In this document: one piece after another, positions 1 through 9,219 of the stretch
Position numbering within the stretch: position 1 is the first letter of the stretch
How the letters are laid out: the number at the start of each line of letters is the position of its first letter
NCBI RefSeq assembly: GCF_023734135.1
Contig: NZ_AP025730.1
Span: 2,542,001 to 2,606,000 of the forward strand
Length of the DNA stretch: 64,000 bases
Direction: 5' to 3'
Source: Sphaerotilus microaerophilus
GTDB lineage: Bacteria > Pseudomonadota > Gammaproteobacteria > Burkholderiales > Burkholderiaceae_C
Position numbers and translations under genes: made by a program
Notes under the pieces: model-generated
Seen by the model: only the letters and a program-made list of their open reading frames with translations
Told to the model about the DNA's origin: nothing
The model's database searches: none

Positions 1-181
1 CAAGACGGTGCGCCAGCGCGTCGACAAGCTGGGGCTGAAATCCCAGGAGCAGGCGGTGCAGACCTCGGCGGGCCAGCGCACCCGCGTGCGGCTGGGACCC
101 TTTGCCTCTCGCGAGGAAGCCGACCGGGCCGCGGCCAAGCTGCGTGCCAACGGCCTGGGCGCCTCGGTGGTGTCGCCTTGA
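1..181 (+). CDS. SPOR-domain protein, C-terminal part (5' end outside window)
   Basis: The frame with codons starting at position 2 is open from the window edge to the TGA at 179-181. The last 50 or so residues (…RTRVRLGPFASREEADRAAA…) match the C-terminal half of a SPOR domain, which binds denuded septal peptidoglycan in division proteins such as FtsN and DedD. It lies 12 bases before cvpA, the same order as dedD-cvpA-purF in many proteobacteria, so a DedD-like protein is the likeliest identity. The N-terminal transmembrane part is outside the window, so the full architecture cannot be confirmed. Confidence 0.75.
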   Translation, partial: KTVRQRVDKLGLKSQEQAVQTSAGQRTRVRLGPFASREEADRAAAKLRANGLGASVVSP

Positions 182-193
182 GGCCCGCGGCAG

Positions 194-706
194 ATGGCCT
201 CCGGTGCACTGGGATGGATCGACGTGCTGATCCTCGTGGTCCTCGGGGGCTCGGTGCTGGTCGGCGTGCTGAGGGGCCTGGCCTTCGAGGTGCTGTCGCT
301 GCTGGGCTGGCTGGTGGCCTGGCTGTGCGCGCAGGCCTGGGGCATCCGCGTGGCCCAGGCGCTGCATGTCGGTACGCCCGGTTCGCTGCTGGAGCGCGGC
401 GTGGGCTTTGCGCTGTGCTTCGTGGCGGTGCTGCTGGGTTGGAAGCTGCTGAGCTGGCTGGTGCAGCAGGTCATCCAGGCGACCCCGCTGGCGCCGATCG
501 ACCGCACGCTGGGTGCGGCCTTCGGTCTGCTGCGCGGCGGGGTGATCGTGCTGGTGGCCGTGACGCTGGTGGGGCTGACACCCTGGGCCCGATCGGCCCC
601 CTGGCAGGCGGCCGCGGGCGTGCGCTGGGCACAGGTGCTGCTGGGTGTGTTGGCGCCGGTCATGCCGGGGCCGGGAACGCCTGCTTCGAGCAGCGGGAAA
701 ACATGA
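194..706 (+). CDS. cvpA: CvpA family inner-membrane protein
   Basis: 170-residue hydrophobic protein with four predicted membrane segments, beginning at about residue 9. The N-terminal pattern (WIDVLILVVLGGSVLVG…RGL) is typical of CvpA, a membrane protein known from colicin V export and envelope stress work, whose molecular role is not settled. The ATG lies just after the SPOR gene and 115 bases before purF, the usual cvpA-purF arrangement. The gap to purF contains a perfect hairpin at 721-741. The product ends with a short Pro/Gly/Ser-rich tail. Confidence 0.9.
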   Translation: MASGALGWIDVLILVVLGGSVLVGVLRGLAFEVLSLLGWLVAWLCAQAWGIRVAQALHVGTPGSLLERGVGFALCFVAVLLGWKLLSWLVQQVIQATPLAPIDRTLGAAFGLLRGGVIVLVAVTLVGLTPWARSAPWQAAAGVRWAQVLLGVLAPVMPGPGTPASSSGKT

Positions 707-720
707 ATCGAGCGTGCGAC

Positions 721-741
721 GCCACCGGCCTGGCCGGTGGC
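721..741 (+). other. Perfect hairpin in the cvpA-purF gap
   Basis: GCCACCGGCC and GGCCGGTGGC flank one T, forming a very stable stem in the 115-base gap. There is no T-run, so it is not a standard terminator. It could reduce read-through or act on the mRNA; nothing in the sequence decides this. Confidence 0.4.
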
Positions 742-821
742 TGGCGCACCGTGCAGCGGGTGCGCTGGGCCGTCAGGGCCGGGTGAGCGCACCCAACCAT
801 TGGCAATCTTTGGAGTAGGCG

Positions 822-2342
822 ATGTGTGGCATCGTGGGGGTGATTTCAGCGTCGCCCGTGAACCAGCTGATCTATGACGCGCTGCTGCTCTTGCAGCACC
901 GCGGCCAGGATGCCGCCGGCATCGTCACGGCCATGGGGACGAAGTTCTTCATGCACAAGGCGCGTGGCATGGTGCGCGACGTGTTCCGCACCCGCAACAT
1001 GCGTGCGCTGCCCGGCACGATCGGCCTGGGCCAGGTCCGCTACCCGACCGCCGGCAACGCCTACAGCGAGGAAGAGGCGCAGCCCTTCTACGTCAATGCC
1101 CCCTTCGGCATCGTGCTGGTGCACAACGGCAACCTCACCAACGCGCACGCGCTGAAGGAGGAGCTCTTCGACATCGACCGGCGCCACATCAACACCGAGA
1201 GCGACACCGAGGTGCTGATCAACATCCTGGCGCACGAGCTGGAAACGGCCGCACGCGACCAGCCCCTCACGCCCGAGGAGGTCTTCAAGGCGGTGGCGGC
1301 GGTGCATCGGCGGGTCAAGGGCTCCTATGCCGTGATCGCGCTGATCGCCGGCTACGGCCTGCTGGCCTTCCGCGACCCCTACGGCATCCGGCCGCTGTGC
1401 GTGGGCGCGATGGGCGGGGCCCAGGGCGCCGAGTGGATGGTGGCCAGCGAGTCGGTGGCACTCGAAGGCACCGGCCACCAGCTCGTGCGCGATGTAGCGC
1501 CGGGCGAGGCGGTCTTCATCGACATGCGCGGCGAGCTGCACGCGCGCCAGTGTGCCGCCCATCCGGCGCTGAACCCCTGTGTGTTCGAGTTCGTCTACCT
1601 GGCGCGGCCGGACTCGGTGATCGACGGCGTGTCGGTCTACCACGCCCGCCTGAACATGGGCGAGACGCTGGCGCAGCGCGTCATCAACGCCATGCCGCCG
1701 TCGGAAATCGATGTGGTGATCCCCATTCCCGAATCCAGCCGGCCCTCGGCGATGCAACTGGCGCAGAAGCTGGGCAAGCCCTACCGTGAAGGCTTCGTGA
1801 AGAACCGCTACGTTGGGCGCACCTTCATCATGCCGGGCCAGGCGGTGCGCAAGAAGAGCGTGCGTCAAAAGCTCAACGCCATCGGCATGGAGTTCAAGGG
1901 CCGCAATGTGCTGCTGGTGGATGACTCGATCGTGCGCGGCACCACCAGCCGCGAGATCGTGCAGATGGCCCGTGAAGCGGGGGCGCGCAAGGTCTACATG
2001 GCCTCGGCCGCGCCGCCAGTGCGCTTCCCGAACGTCTATGGCATCGACATGCCGACCAAGGAGGAGCTGATCGCCCACGGCCGCACGATGGAGGAGATCC
2101 GCGCCTACATCGGCTGCGACGCGCTGATCTACCAGGACGTCGACGCGATGAAGCGGGCGGTGGCTGCGCTGAACCCGGCGCTGCAGGGCTTCGAGGCCTC
2201 CTGCTTCGACGGTCGCTACATCACCGGCGACGTGTCGGCCGCGGACTTCGACGCGATGCAGGCGCAGCGCCTGGCCCAGCCCCAGGACGAGGACGCTGCC
2301 GAGCGCGGCCGCCTGGCGCTGCCGAACGCCAGTGAGTCCTGA
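822..2342 (+). CDS. purF: Amidophosphoribosyltransferase (purine synthesis, first step)
   Basis: 506 residues, the usual PurF length. It transfers ammonia from glutamine to PRPP to give 5-phosphoribosylamine, the committed step of de novo purine synthesis in the cytoplasm. The protein begins MCGIVGV, so Cys2 becomes the N-terminal nucleophile of the class II glutamine amidotransferase domain after Met removal. The C-terminal phosphoribosyltransferase domain shows the PRPP-binding motif LLVDDSIVRGTTSREI. A GGAG ribosome site sits 8 bases before the ATG. It follows cvpA, and gltX starts 30 bases downstream with no terminator between, so co-transcription is plausible. Confidence 0.97.
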   Translation: MCGIVGVISASPVNQLIYDALLLLQHRGQDAAGIVTAMGTKFFMHKARGMVRDVFRTRNMRALPGTIGLGQVRYPTAGNAYSEEEAQPFYVNAPFGIVLVHNGNLTNAHALKEELFDIDRRHINTESDTEVLINILAHELETAARDQPLTPEEVFKAVAAVHRRVKGSYAVIALIAGYGLLAFRDPYGIRPLCVGAMGGAQGAEWMVASESVALEGTGHQLVRDVAPGEAVFIDMRGELHARQCAAHPALNPCVFEFVYLARPDSVIDGVSVYHARLNMGETLAQRVINAMPPSEIDVVIPIPESSRPSAMQLAQKLGKPYREGFVKNRYVGRTFIMPGQAVRKKSVRQKLNAIGMEFKGRNVLLVDDSIVRGTTSREIVQMAREAGARKVYMASAAPPVRFPNVYGIDMPTKEELIAHGRTMEEIRAYIGCDALIYQDVDAMKRAVAALNPALQGFEASCFDGRYITGDVSAADFDAMQAQRLAQPQDEDAAERGRLALPNASES

Positions 2343-2372
2343 TCACCGAACCGACACATCCCTGTCCGACCC

Positions 2373-3803
2373 ATGAGCACCACCGTTCCGAGCGGCGCCG
2401 CTGCGCGCGCCGTCCGCACCCGCTTCGCCCCGTCGCCGACGGGCTTCATCCACCTGGGCAACATCCGCTCGGCGCTGTACCCCTGGGCCTTCGCGCGCTC
2501 GCAGGGGGGCACCTTCGTGCTGCGCATCGAGGACACCGACCTGGAGCGCTCCTCGCAGGCGGCGGTGGATGTGATCCTGGAGAGCATGCAGTGGCTCGGC
2601 CTGGGCCACGATGAAGGGCCGTTCTACCAGATGCAGCGCATGGACCGCTACAAGGCGGTGCTGGCGCAGATGCTGGAGCAGGGCCTGGTCTACCGCTGCT
2701 ACATGAGCACCACCGAGCTGGACGCCCTGCGTGAGCGCCAGATGGCCAACAAGGAGAAGCCGCGCTACGACGGCACCTGGCGCCCCGAGCCCGGCAAGGT
2801 GCTGCCGCCGGTGCCCGAGGGGGTGCAGCCGGTGCTGCGCTTCAAGACGCCGCAGGGTGGCTCGGTGGTCTGGGAGGACAAGGTCAAGGGGCGCATCGAG
2901 ATCAGCAACGACGAGCTGGACGACCTGGTGATCGCCCGCCCGGATGGCACGCCAACCTACAACTTCTGCGTCGTGGTCGACGACATCGACATGGCGATCA
3001 CGCACGTGATCCGTGGCGATGACCACGTCAACAACACGCCGCGGCAGATCCACGTCTTCCGCGCGCTGGGGCATGAGCCGCCGGTCTATGCCCACCTGCC
3101 GACCGTGCTGAACGAGCAGGGCGAGAAGATGAGCAAGCGCCACGGCGCCAAGCCGGTGACGCAGTATCGCGACGAGGGCTTCCTGGCCGATGCGGTGGTG
3201 AACTACCTCGCACGGCTGGGCTGGAGCCATGGCGACGACGAGATTTTCAGCCGCGAGCAGCTCATTGCCTGGTTCGACCTCGACCACCTGGGCCGCAGCG
3301 CGGGCCAGTTCGACGAGACCAAGCTGCGCTGGGTGAACGCCCAGCATATGAAGCTCTGTGACAACGATCGGCTGGCGGGCCTGGTGGCTGAGCAGTTCGC
3401 TCGGCGGGGACTCGCAGTGGCGGCCGACCCGCGCCTGGCGGCGATGTGCGCCCTGTTCAAGGACCGCTGCAGCACCACGGTCGAACTGGCCGACTGGCTG
3501 TCCATGTACTTCACCCCGGTGGCGCCGGCCGAGGCGGATCTGGCCACACACCTGACGGAGGCGGTGAAGGCGGCGCTGCCGACCCTGCGCGCCAAGCTGG
3601 CAGCCTTGTCCGAATGGACGGCATCGGCGATCCAGGGTGCGATCAAGGAGACCATCGCGGCCCATGGCCTGAAGATGCCCCAATTGGCGATCCCGGTGCG
3701 GCTGCTTGTGTGCGGCCGCGCTCAGACGCCGTCGGTGGACGCGGTGCTCGCGTTGTTCGATAAAAAAATCGTCGAGCAACGCTTGCATAGTGCAGGAAGC
3801 TAA
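2373..3803 (+). CDS. gltX: Glutamate-tRNA ligase
   Basis: 476-residue class I aminoacyl-tRNA synthetase charging tRNA-Glu. The HIGH-type motif reads HLGN at residues 27-30 after APSPTG, and the KMSKR loop is at 252-256, so both ATP-binding signatures are intact. The C-terminal third is the helical anticodon-binding part. It follows purF closely on the same strand. The promoter-like boxes for the downstream tRNA genes overlap its 3' end. One of those tRNAs is tRNA-Glu(TTC), its own substrate, present in two copies. Confidence 0.97.
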   Translation: MSTTVPSGAAARAVRTRFAPSPTGFIHLGNIRSALYPWAFARSQGGTFVLRIEDTDLERSSQAAVDVILESMQWLGLGHDEGPFYQMQRMDRYKAVLAQMLEQGLVYRCYMSTTELDALRERQMANKEKPRYDGTWRPEPGKVLPPVPEGVQPVLRFKTPQGGSVVWEDKVKGRIEISNDELDDLVIARPDGTPTYNFCVVVDDIDMAITHVIRGDDHVNNTPRQIHVFRALGHEPPVYAHLPTVLNEQGEKMSKRHGAKPVTQYRDEGFLADAVVNYLARLGWSHGDDEIFSREQLIAWFDLDHLGRSAGQFDETKLRWVNAQHMKLCDNDRLAGLVAEQFARRGLAVAADPRLAAMCALFKDRCSTTVELADWLSMYFTPVAPAEADLATHLTEAVKAALPTLRAKLAALSEWTASAIQGAIKETIAAHGLKMPQLAIPVRLLVCGRAQTPSVDAVLALFDKKIVEQRLHSAGS

Positions 3804-3811
3804 GCCATAAT
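3783..3811 (+). promoter_or_regulatory. Candidate promoter for the tRNA cluster
   Basis: TTGCAT (3783-3788), a 17-base spacer and CATAAT (3806-3811) lie across the end of gltX. The -10 box matches the sigma-70 consensus at five of six positions, but the -35 box is weak. Transcription would start near 3818, about 75 bases before the first tRNA. Confidence 0.4.
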
Positions 3812-3892
3812 CTCTTTCTCGCTTGAACGACGAAGCAAATCGACGCCAAGCAGATTGCTGACGCGGCCTTGTGTCGTGAATGTGGTCCGCAA

Positions 3893-3968
<76 letters not shown>

Positions 3969-4003
3969 TCGAAGCGTTTCGGCATTCAAGTCAACAAGTT
4001 CCT

Positions 4004-4079
4004 GACCCCTTCGTCTAGAGGCCTAGGACACGACCCTTTCACGGTTGTAACAGGGGTTCGAATCCCCTAGGGGTCGCCA
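4004..4079 (+). tRNA. tRNA-Glu (TTC), copy 1
   Basis: 76 bases with encoded CCA. The acceptor stem GACCCCT pairs with AGGGGTC, the anticodon loop contains TTC within CCCTTTCAC, and GGTTCGAATCC forms the TΨC loop. Identical to the copy at 4434. Confidence 0.95.
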
Positions 4080-4138
4080 AGTTTGGATGAGACTTGGCGG
4101 GCAGTGCAAGAGCGCTGTTGCAGATTCATCACCAACGC

Positions 4139-4215
4139 GGAGTGGTAGTTCAGTTGGTTAGAATACCGGCCTGTCACGCCGGGGGTCGCGGGTTCGAGTC
4201 CCGTCCACTCCGCCA
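4139..4215 (+). tRNA. tRNA-Asp (GTC), copy 1
   Basis: 77 bases with encoded CCA. The acceptor stem GGAGTGG pairs with CCACTCC, the anticodon loop CTGTCAC gives GTC, and the TΨC arm is GGGTTCGAGTCCC. Identical to the copy at 4569. Confidence 0.95.
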
Positions 4216-4223
4216 CAATATGG

Positions 4224-4259
4224 TGGGCTGCGATTTCGATGTTGCAGCCCATTTTGTTT
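4224..4259 (+). terminator. Rho-independent terminator after tRNA block 1
   Basis: TGGGCTGC (4224-4231) pairs with GCAGCCCA (4244-4251), followed by TTTTGTTT. It lies 9 bases after tRNA-Asp copy 1, so the two tRNA blocks may be separate transcription units. Confidence 0.75.
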
Positions 4260-4324
4260 GAGAGTTTGAGCAACGGGCGTTTCGCCTAAGGCGGCAGGTG
4301 TCGATGAAGTCGGCGACTGCTCTT

Positions 4325-4400
<76 letters not shown>

Positions 4401-4433
4401 GCGAAGCGTCTGTTGCGGCATTGAAAAGTTCCT

Positions 4434-4509
4434 GACCCCTTCGTCTAGAGGCCTAGGACACGACCCTTTCACGGTTGTAACAGGGGTTCGAATCCCCTAG
4501 GGGTCGCCA
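4434..4509 (+). tRNA. tRNA-Glu (TTC), copy 2
   Basis: Same 76-base sequence as the gene at 4004, with anticodon TTC and encoded CCA. Confidence 0.95.
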
Positions 4510-4568
4510 AGTTTGGATGAGACTTGGCGGGCAGTGCAAGAGCGCTGCTGCAGATTCATCACCAACGT

Positions 4569-4645
4569 GGAGTGGTAGTTCAGTTGGTTAGAATACCGGC
4601 CTGTCACGCCGGGGGTCGCGGGTTCGAGTCCCGTCCACTCCGCCA
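4569..4645 (+). tRNA. tRNA-Asp (GTC), copy 2
   Basis: Same 77-base sequence as the gene at 4139, with anticodon GTC and encoded CCA. A terminator hairpin begins 8 bases downstream. Confidence 0.95.
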
Positions 4646-4652
4646 ATTTTCA

Positions 4653-4688
4653 AATGGGTTGCAACTTACGTTGCAGCCCATTTTGTTT
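4653..4688 (+). terminator. Rho-independent terminator after tRNA block 2
   Basis: TGGGTTGCAAC (4655-4665) pairs with GTTGCAGCCCA (4670-4680), with one G·T and a 4-base loop, followed by TTTTGTTTT. Confidence 0.8.
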
Positions 4689-4960
4689 TCCGGGTTCGAT
4701 CCGTCGGCCTGCGAGGCTCCTGGCACAGGTCAGGCCGTGTTTCGCGCCTTGCCAGCCAGGATTGGCATGGCAGCGATCGCTGCCGGCCACGATGTGGCGG
4801 CGTCATATGGTGCGCCTCGGTCGACGGGGCGGGCTGGCGCGATTTGCCGTCCACCGTGAACTTCACCGGGTTGGGTGGGGCGGCTGAGAGGCCAGGCTGA
4901 AACGGGGGCGAGACTCCCTACAATGCTGCCGGTTTTGCCACCCAGGGTTGCCCATACACC
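4689..4960. other. Gene-free stretch between the tRNAs and the phosphohexomutase gene
   Basis: I see no convincing gene here; short open frames have no ribosome site or recognisable product. It contains a perfect 16-base palindrome at 4769-4784 and a candidate promoter box (TACAAT, 4919-4924) for the next gene. Confidence 0.6.
4919..4924 (+). promoter_or_regulatory. Candidate -10 box for the phosphohexomutase gene
   Basis: TACAAT lies 37 bases before the ATG at 4961, followed by G as in many Burkholderiales promoters. No good -35 box is seen at the expected spacing. Confidence 0.4.
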
Positions 4961-6352
4961 ATGCAAGTTCAAGCGTCCGCCTTCAAGGCCTATGACATCC
5001 GCGGCATCGTCGGCCAGGCCATCGATGAGGTTTTCGCCGAGCACCTCGGCCGTGCCTTTGGCAGCGAGGCCGTGGCCTGCGGCGAGCGCGCCGTGGCCGT
5101 CGGCCGTGACGGGCGCCTCTCCGGGCCTGGCCTGGTTCAGGCCCTGATGCGCGGCCTGGCGTCCACCGGGCTGGACGTGATCGACCTGGGCGCCGTGACC
5201 ACGCCGATGCTGTATTACGTCGCTGCCACGCGGGGCGAGCAGGGCTGCCGCAGCGGCATCCAGGTCACCGGCAGCCACAACCCGAAGGACTACAACGGCT
5301 TCAAGATGGTGCTGGCCGGCGTGGCCATCCATGGTGAGGCGATCCAGCGGTTGCGCCAGCGCATGGAGGCCGAAGACTATGTGAGTGCTGCGGACGGTGG
5401 CATCACGGCATTGGACGTCCTGCCGGAGTACAGCCTGCGCGTCACCGGCGATTGCAGGCTCAGCCGGCCGATGAAGATCGTGATCGATTCGGGCAATGGC
5501 ATCCCGGGCGCCTCGGCGCCGGGCATCCTGCGTGCCCTGGGCTGCGAGGTGATCGACCTGTACAGCCGCGTTGATGGCGACTTCCCCAACCACCACCCCG
5601 ACCCTTCCAAGCTGGAGAACCTGGCCGACCTGATCAAGGTCGTGAAGGCCACTGAGGCCGAGCTGGGCCTGGCCTTCGACGGCGACGGCGACCGCCTAGG
5701 GCTGGTGACCCGCGACGGGCAGATCATCTTCCCGGACCGGCAGATGCTCCTGTTCGCACGCGACATCCTCGGTCGGCATCCGGGCGGCACCATCATCTTC
5801 GACGTCAAGTGCTCCCAGCGCCTGTCCGCCGGCATCCGTGAAGCGGGTGGCGTGCCGCTGATGTGGAAAACGGGGCACTCGCTGGTCAAGGCCAAGCTCA
5901 AGGAAACCGGCGCGCCGATCGCTGGGGAGATGAGCGGCCACATCTTCTTCGGCGAGCGCTGGTATGGCTTTGACGATGCGATGTACACCGCGGGCCGGCT
6001 GCTGGAAATCCTCTCGCGCGAGGCCGACCCGAGCGCGGTGCTCAACGCCCTGCCGACCAGTTATTCCACCCCGGAGCTGAACGTGGCGGTGCCCGAGGGC
6101 AACCAGCACGCCATCGTTGAACAGCTGATTGCTCGGGCGCGTTTCCCGGGCGCCGAGATCGGCACGATCGATGGCCTGCGTGGCGACTATCCCGATGGCT
6201 TCGGCCTGATCCGCGCCTCCAACACCACGCCGGTGCTGGTGCTGCGTTTCGAGGGGCACACGCCCGAGGCGCTGGAGCGCATCGAGCGCGACTTCATGGC
6301 GGCGCTGCGTGAGGTGATGCCTGGTGCGCAGGTGCAGGCGGCGGCGCATTGA
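4961..6352 (+). CDS. algC: Phosphomannomutase/phosphoglucomutase
   Basis: 463-residue alpha-D-phosphohexomutase of the AlgC/ManB type, interconverting mannose-1-P/-6-P and glucose-1-P/-6-P to supply sugar nucleotides for LPS and exopolysaccharide. The active-site loop TGSHNP places the phosphoserine at Ser105. The metal-binding loop DGDGDR and the sugar-binding loop GEMSGH are present, and the C-terminal substrate phosphate loop reads RASNTTPVL. The usual loop is TASHNP; Gly for Ala is common in this subgroup. waaA follows on the same strand after 72 bases, consistent with a cell-surface sugar role. The family is clear; sugar preference is not readable from sequence. Confidence 0.93.
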   Translation: MQVQASAFKAYDIRGIVGQAIDEVFAEHLGRAFGSEAVACGERAVAVGRDGRLSGPGLVQALMRGLASTGLDVIDLGAVTTPMLYYVAATRGEQGCRSGIQVTGSHNPKDYNGFKMVLAGVAIHGEAIQRLRQRMEAEDYVSAADGGITALDVLPEYSLRVTGDCRLSRPMKIVIDSGNGIPGASAPGILRALGCEVIDLYSRVDGDFPNHHPDPSKLENLADLIKVVKATEAELGLAFDGDGDRLGLVTRDGQIIFPDRQMLLFARDILGRHPGGTIIFDVKCSQRLSAGIREAGGVPLMWKTGHSLVKAKLKETGAPIAGEMSGHIFFGERWYGFDDAMYTAGRLLEILSREADPSAVLNALPTSYSTPELNVAVPEGNQHAIVEQLIARARFPGAEIGTIDGLRGDYPDGFGLIRASNTTPVLVLRFEGHTPEALERIERDFMAALREVMPGAQVQAAAH

Positions 6353-6424
6353 CGGCGTCAGCCAGGTGGTGCGCGTGGTGCTGGATCGGCCCGCAGGCAG
6401 GCTCGGCCAGATGAGGGGGCGGGC

Positions 6425-7762
6425 ATGACACGCTGGCGGGAAGCGGTGGTGCTGCGCCTGTACGGCGTGCTGATGCAGCTGCTGACACCGCTGCTGCTGC
6501 TGCGCTACCTCTGGCGCGCACGGCGCGAGCCACTCTACGGTCGGTGGCTGGGCGAGCGTTTCGGGTTCGGCGCGCCGGCTCGGCCTGGCGCGGTGTGGAT
6601 CCATGCGGTCTCGCTGGGCGAAACCCGCGCCGCGGAGCCTCTGATCCAGGCGCTGCGGCTGACTTGGCCGGACGTGCGGCTGCTGTTGACCCACGGCACC
6701 GCCACGGGCCGGGAGACTGGCGCGGCGTTGCTGCGCGAGGGGGATGTGCAGCGCTGGCTGCCGCTGGACCTGCCAGGTGCGACGCGGCGCTTCGTGCGCC
6801 GGCACCAGCCGGCGCTCGGGGTGCTGCTGGAAACCGAGGTCTGGCCGAACCTGCTGCACGCCGCCGCCGATGCGGGCGTGCCGGTGGTGCTGGCCAATGC
6901 CCGCCTGTCCGAGCGCAGCCTGGCCAAGTCGCTGCGCTTCGACCGGCTGCTGCGGCCGGCGGCGCGCAGCCTCTCGCTCACGTTGGCGCAGACGCCCGAG
7001 GATGCCCACCGCCTGGTCGCGGCCGGCGCCCGGCCGGTGCAGGTCTGCGGCAACCTGAAGTTCGACCTGCTGCCCGACCCGGCCCTGCTGGAGCGCGGGC
7101 GGCGTTGGCGCGATGCGCTGCCCCTGGTCCAGGGTGGCAGCCGGTCCCGCCGGGTGGTGCTGGCGGCGGTGTGGCGCGAAGGCGAGGACGAGTGGCTGCT
7201 CGATGCCTGGCGGCGCTGGCTGCTGTCGCTGCCCCAGCGTGACACGACCGCCTGGCCGCTGCTGCTGATCGTGCCGCGGCACCCGCAGCGTTTCGACGAG
7301 GTGGCGCAACTGGTCCTGCGGACCGGCCTGGAGCTGTCGCGCCGCAGCCAGTGGGTGGACGACCTGCCACCCGCTGGCGCTTTGCATGCCGATGTCTGGC
7401 TGGGTGATTCGCTGCGCGAGATGCCGGCGTATTACGCGCTGGCCGACGTGGCGCTGCTGGGCGGCAGTTTTGCCCCGCTGGGCGGCCAGAACCTCATCGA
7501 GGCGGCGGCCTGCGGCTGCCCCCTGGTGATGGGGCCGCACACCTTCAACTTCGCCCAGGCGGCCGAGCTGGCGGCCGAGCAGGGCGCCGCCCTGCGCGCT
7601 GCCGACCTGGCTGAGGCGGTGGCGATGGCCGGGCAGATGGCCGGCGACGACACGGCGCTGGCCGAGCGCGCCGCTGCCTGCCTGCACTTCTCGCGGGCGC
7701 ACCAGGGTGCGGCGATGCGCACGGCGGCGGCGCTGCGCGCGGTCTGGCAGTCACGCCACTGA
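6425..7762 (+). CDS. waaA: 3-deoxy-D-manno-octulosonic acid (Kdo) transferase
   Basis: 445-residue glycosyltransferase family 30 enzyme that adds Kdo from CMP-Kdo to lipid IVA on the inner-membrane cytoplasmic face, the first step of LPS core assembly. An N-terminal hydrophobic anchor (about residues 8-27) precedes a GT-B fold. Motifs IHAVSLGETRAAEPLI, TEVWPNLL and GGSFAPLGGQNLIEAAACGCPLVMGP are family hallmarks, including the acceptor-side Glu and the donor-binding GGQN…E region. It is convergent with the TolC-family gene, with a hairpin between them. Confidence 0.95.
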   Translation: MTRWREAVVLRLYGVLMQLLTPLLLLRYLWRARREPLYGRWLGERFGFGAPARPGAVWIHAVSLGETRAAEPLIQALRLTWPDVRLLLTHGTATGRETGAALLREGDVQRWLPLDLPGATRRFVRRHQPALGVLLETEVWPNLLHAAADAGVPVVLANARLSERSLAKSLRFDRLLRPAARSLSLTLAQTPEDAHRLVAAGARPVQVCGNLKFDLLPDPALLERGRRWRDALPLVQGGSRSRRVVLAAVWREGEDEWLLDAWRRWLLSLPQRDTTAWPLLLIVPRHPQRFDEVAQLVLRTGLELSRRSQWVDDLPPAGALHADVWLGDSLREMPAYYALADVALLGGSFAPLGGQNLIEAAACGCPLVMGPHTFNFAQAAELAAEQGAALRAADLAEAVAMAGQMAGDDTALAERAAACLHFSRAHQGAAMRTAAALRAVWQSRH

Positions 7763-7772
7763 GCGCGCCAAG

Positions 7773-7793
7773 GCTCCCGCGCCAGGCGGGAGC
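7773..7793. terminator. Hairpin between convergent waaA and the TolC-family gene
   Basis: GCTCCCGC and GCGGGAGC form a perfect 8-base stem with a 5-base loop in the 51-base gap between two convergent stop codons. It has no T-run, so bidirectional termination is inferred from position. Confidence 0.4.
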
Positions 7794-7813
7794 TGCTGGC
7801 CCGGGCGATCAGA

Positions 7814-9166
7814 TCAGGGCTGCAGCAGCACGTTGACCGGGTCGATGTCGGCCGCACCCAGGGTGCCTGCCGCCTGGCGCAGCTTCAGGCTGGTCACCAG
7901 CAGGTCGTAGCGGGCCTTGGCCAGGTCGGCCTGGGTCGAGAACAGCTGGGTCTGGGCATTGAGCACGTCCAGGTTCACGCGCACACCGACCTTGTAGCCC
8001 AGCTGCGTGGCCTCCAGTGCGAGCTTGCTGGAGGACTCGGCCGCTTCCAGCGCTGCGACGCGGGAGCGCCCGGACTCGACCCCCAGGAAGGCCTGGCGGG
8101 TCGCCTGTGACAGGCTGCGCCTTGCGCCTTCGAGGTCGTTGCGGGCCTTGTCTTCCAGCTTCAGGGCTTCGCGCACCTGGTTCTGGATCGCGCCACCGGC
8201 GTACAGCGGCATCTTCAACGTCACGCCGATCGAGTTGGTATTGGCGGTGCCTTCGCCACCCATCGACGGGGCGTATGAGCCCCGGTTGTTGGCCATGCCG
8301 AGGCTGCCAGTCAGGTCGACCGTGGGCCGGTGCCCGGCTTCAGCACGGCGCACCTCCATCTTGGCGATGTCCAGACCGGCCTGGGCCTTGCGTACGGTCG
8401 GGGAGCTGTCGACCTTGGTCACCCAGTCGTCCATCCCCCCGCCCGCCGCGATGGGCAGTGGCGACACCTTCTTCAGGCTGAAGGGCGTGACACCGCTGCC
8501 ACCGACGAGCTGGTCGAGCGCGACGCGCTTGCTGCGCAGGTCGTTCTCGGCGGCCAGCACCTGGGCGGTGGACAGGTCGAACTTGGCCTGCGCTTCGCGG
8601 GTGTCGGTGATGGTGGCGGTGCCGACCTCGAAGTTGCGCTTGGCCGAAGCCAGCTGTTCGCTGATGCCCTTCTTGTTGGCCTGCGCGGTGGCGAGCGTGT
8701 CCTGGGCCGCCAGCACGTCGAAATAGGCCTGGGCGAGGCGCACGATCAGATCCTGCTCGGCGGCCTGGAGATCGGCAGCGGCCACGTCGAGGCTGCGCCT
8801 TGCCTTGTCGATGTTGGCGCCATTGGTGGCGTTGTAGAGCGGCTGGGTGGCGCTCACGCCCAGCGAGGCCACGCGGGCGCTCTTGTTGCCGCCCAGCGGG
8901 GTGTCGTAGCCATTGCGCTTGAGGTCGGCCTGCAGGCCGACCGAGGGCAGGTTCAGGGCATCGGCCTGGGCGGCCTTGTACTGGGCGGATTCGGCCTGGG
9001 CGCGTGCGGCCAGGAAGGTGGCGTCATAGCCGCGGGCCGCCTCGAACAGGTCCTTGAGGCTCTGCGCCTGGGCGGGCGCGGCCAAGCCGCACAGCCCGGT
9101 AACGGCCAGGGCGAGGGCCGTCAGGGCGACCTTCGTGGGTCGGTGGGTCGATTGGTGGGGCTTCAT
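7814..9166 (-). CDS. TolC-family outer-membrane efflux protein
   Basis: 450 residues from the ATG at 9166, chosen because a GGAAGGA ribosome site precedes it and a normal signal peptide follows (cleavage near residue 33, after AQA). The open frame continues 93 bases further upstream, but that extension has no signal-like sequence. Two halves of long helical hairpin repeats rich in Ala, Gln and Leu, with ATQPLYN and VTLKMPLYAGG segments, mark the outer-membrane factor family that forms trimeric exit ducts for RND pumps and type I secretion. It is the last gene of a minus-strand run that includes an RND pump at 10294-13500, so it is the natural outer-membrane partner. Confidence 0.93.
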   Translation of the reverse strand: MKPHQSTHRPTKVALTALALAVTGLCGLAAPAQAQSLKDLFEAARGYDATFLAARAQAESAQYKAAQADALNLPSVGLQADLKRNGYDTPLGGNKSARVASLGVSATQPLYNATNGANIDKARRSLDVAAADLQAAEQDLIVRLAQAYFDVLAAQDTLATAQANKKGISEQLASAKRNFEVGTATITDTREAQAKFDLSTAQVLAAENDLRSKRVALDQLVGGSGVTPFSLKKVSPLPIAAGGGMDDWVTKVDSSPTVRKAQAGLDIAKMEVRRAEAGHRPTVDLTGSLGMANNRGSYAPSMGGEGTANTNSIGVTLKMPLYAGGAIQNQVREALKLEDKARNDLEGARRSLSQATRQAFLGVESGRSRVAALEAAESSSKLALEATQLGYKVGVRVNLDVLNAQTQLFSTQADLAKARYDLLVTSLKLRQAAGTLGAADIDPVNVLLQP

Positions 9167-9219
9167 GTGCAACGCATCCTTCCAGGACCAGGGACGGAAA
9201 AGGGGACCGGGCGGCGCGC

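Noticed and set aside
846-2078. Long open frame on the strand opposite purF, and similar long antisense frames opposite gltX, paaA-E, actP, the 36852-39137 gene, dnaK, tctE and tctA
   Set aside because: In GC-rich genes the complementary frames stay open by codon bias. These frames have no ribosome sites, are His/Arg/Gln/Gly-rich without domains, and lie exactly over well-recognised genes.
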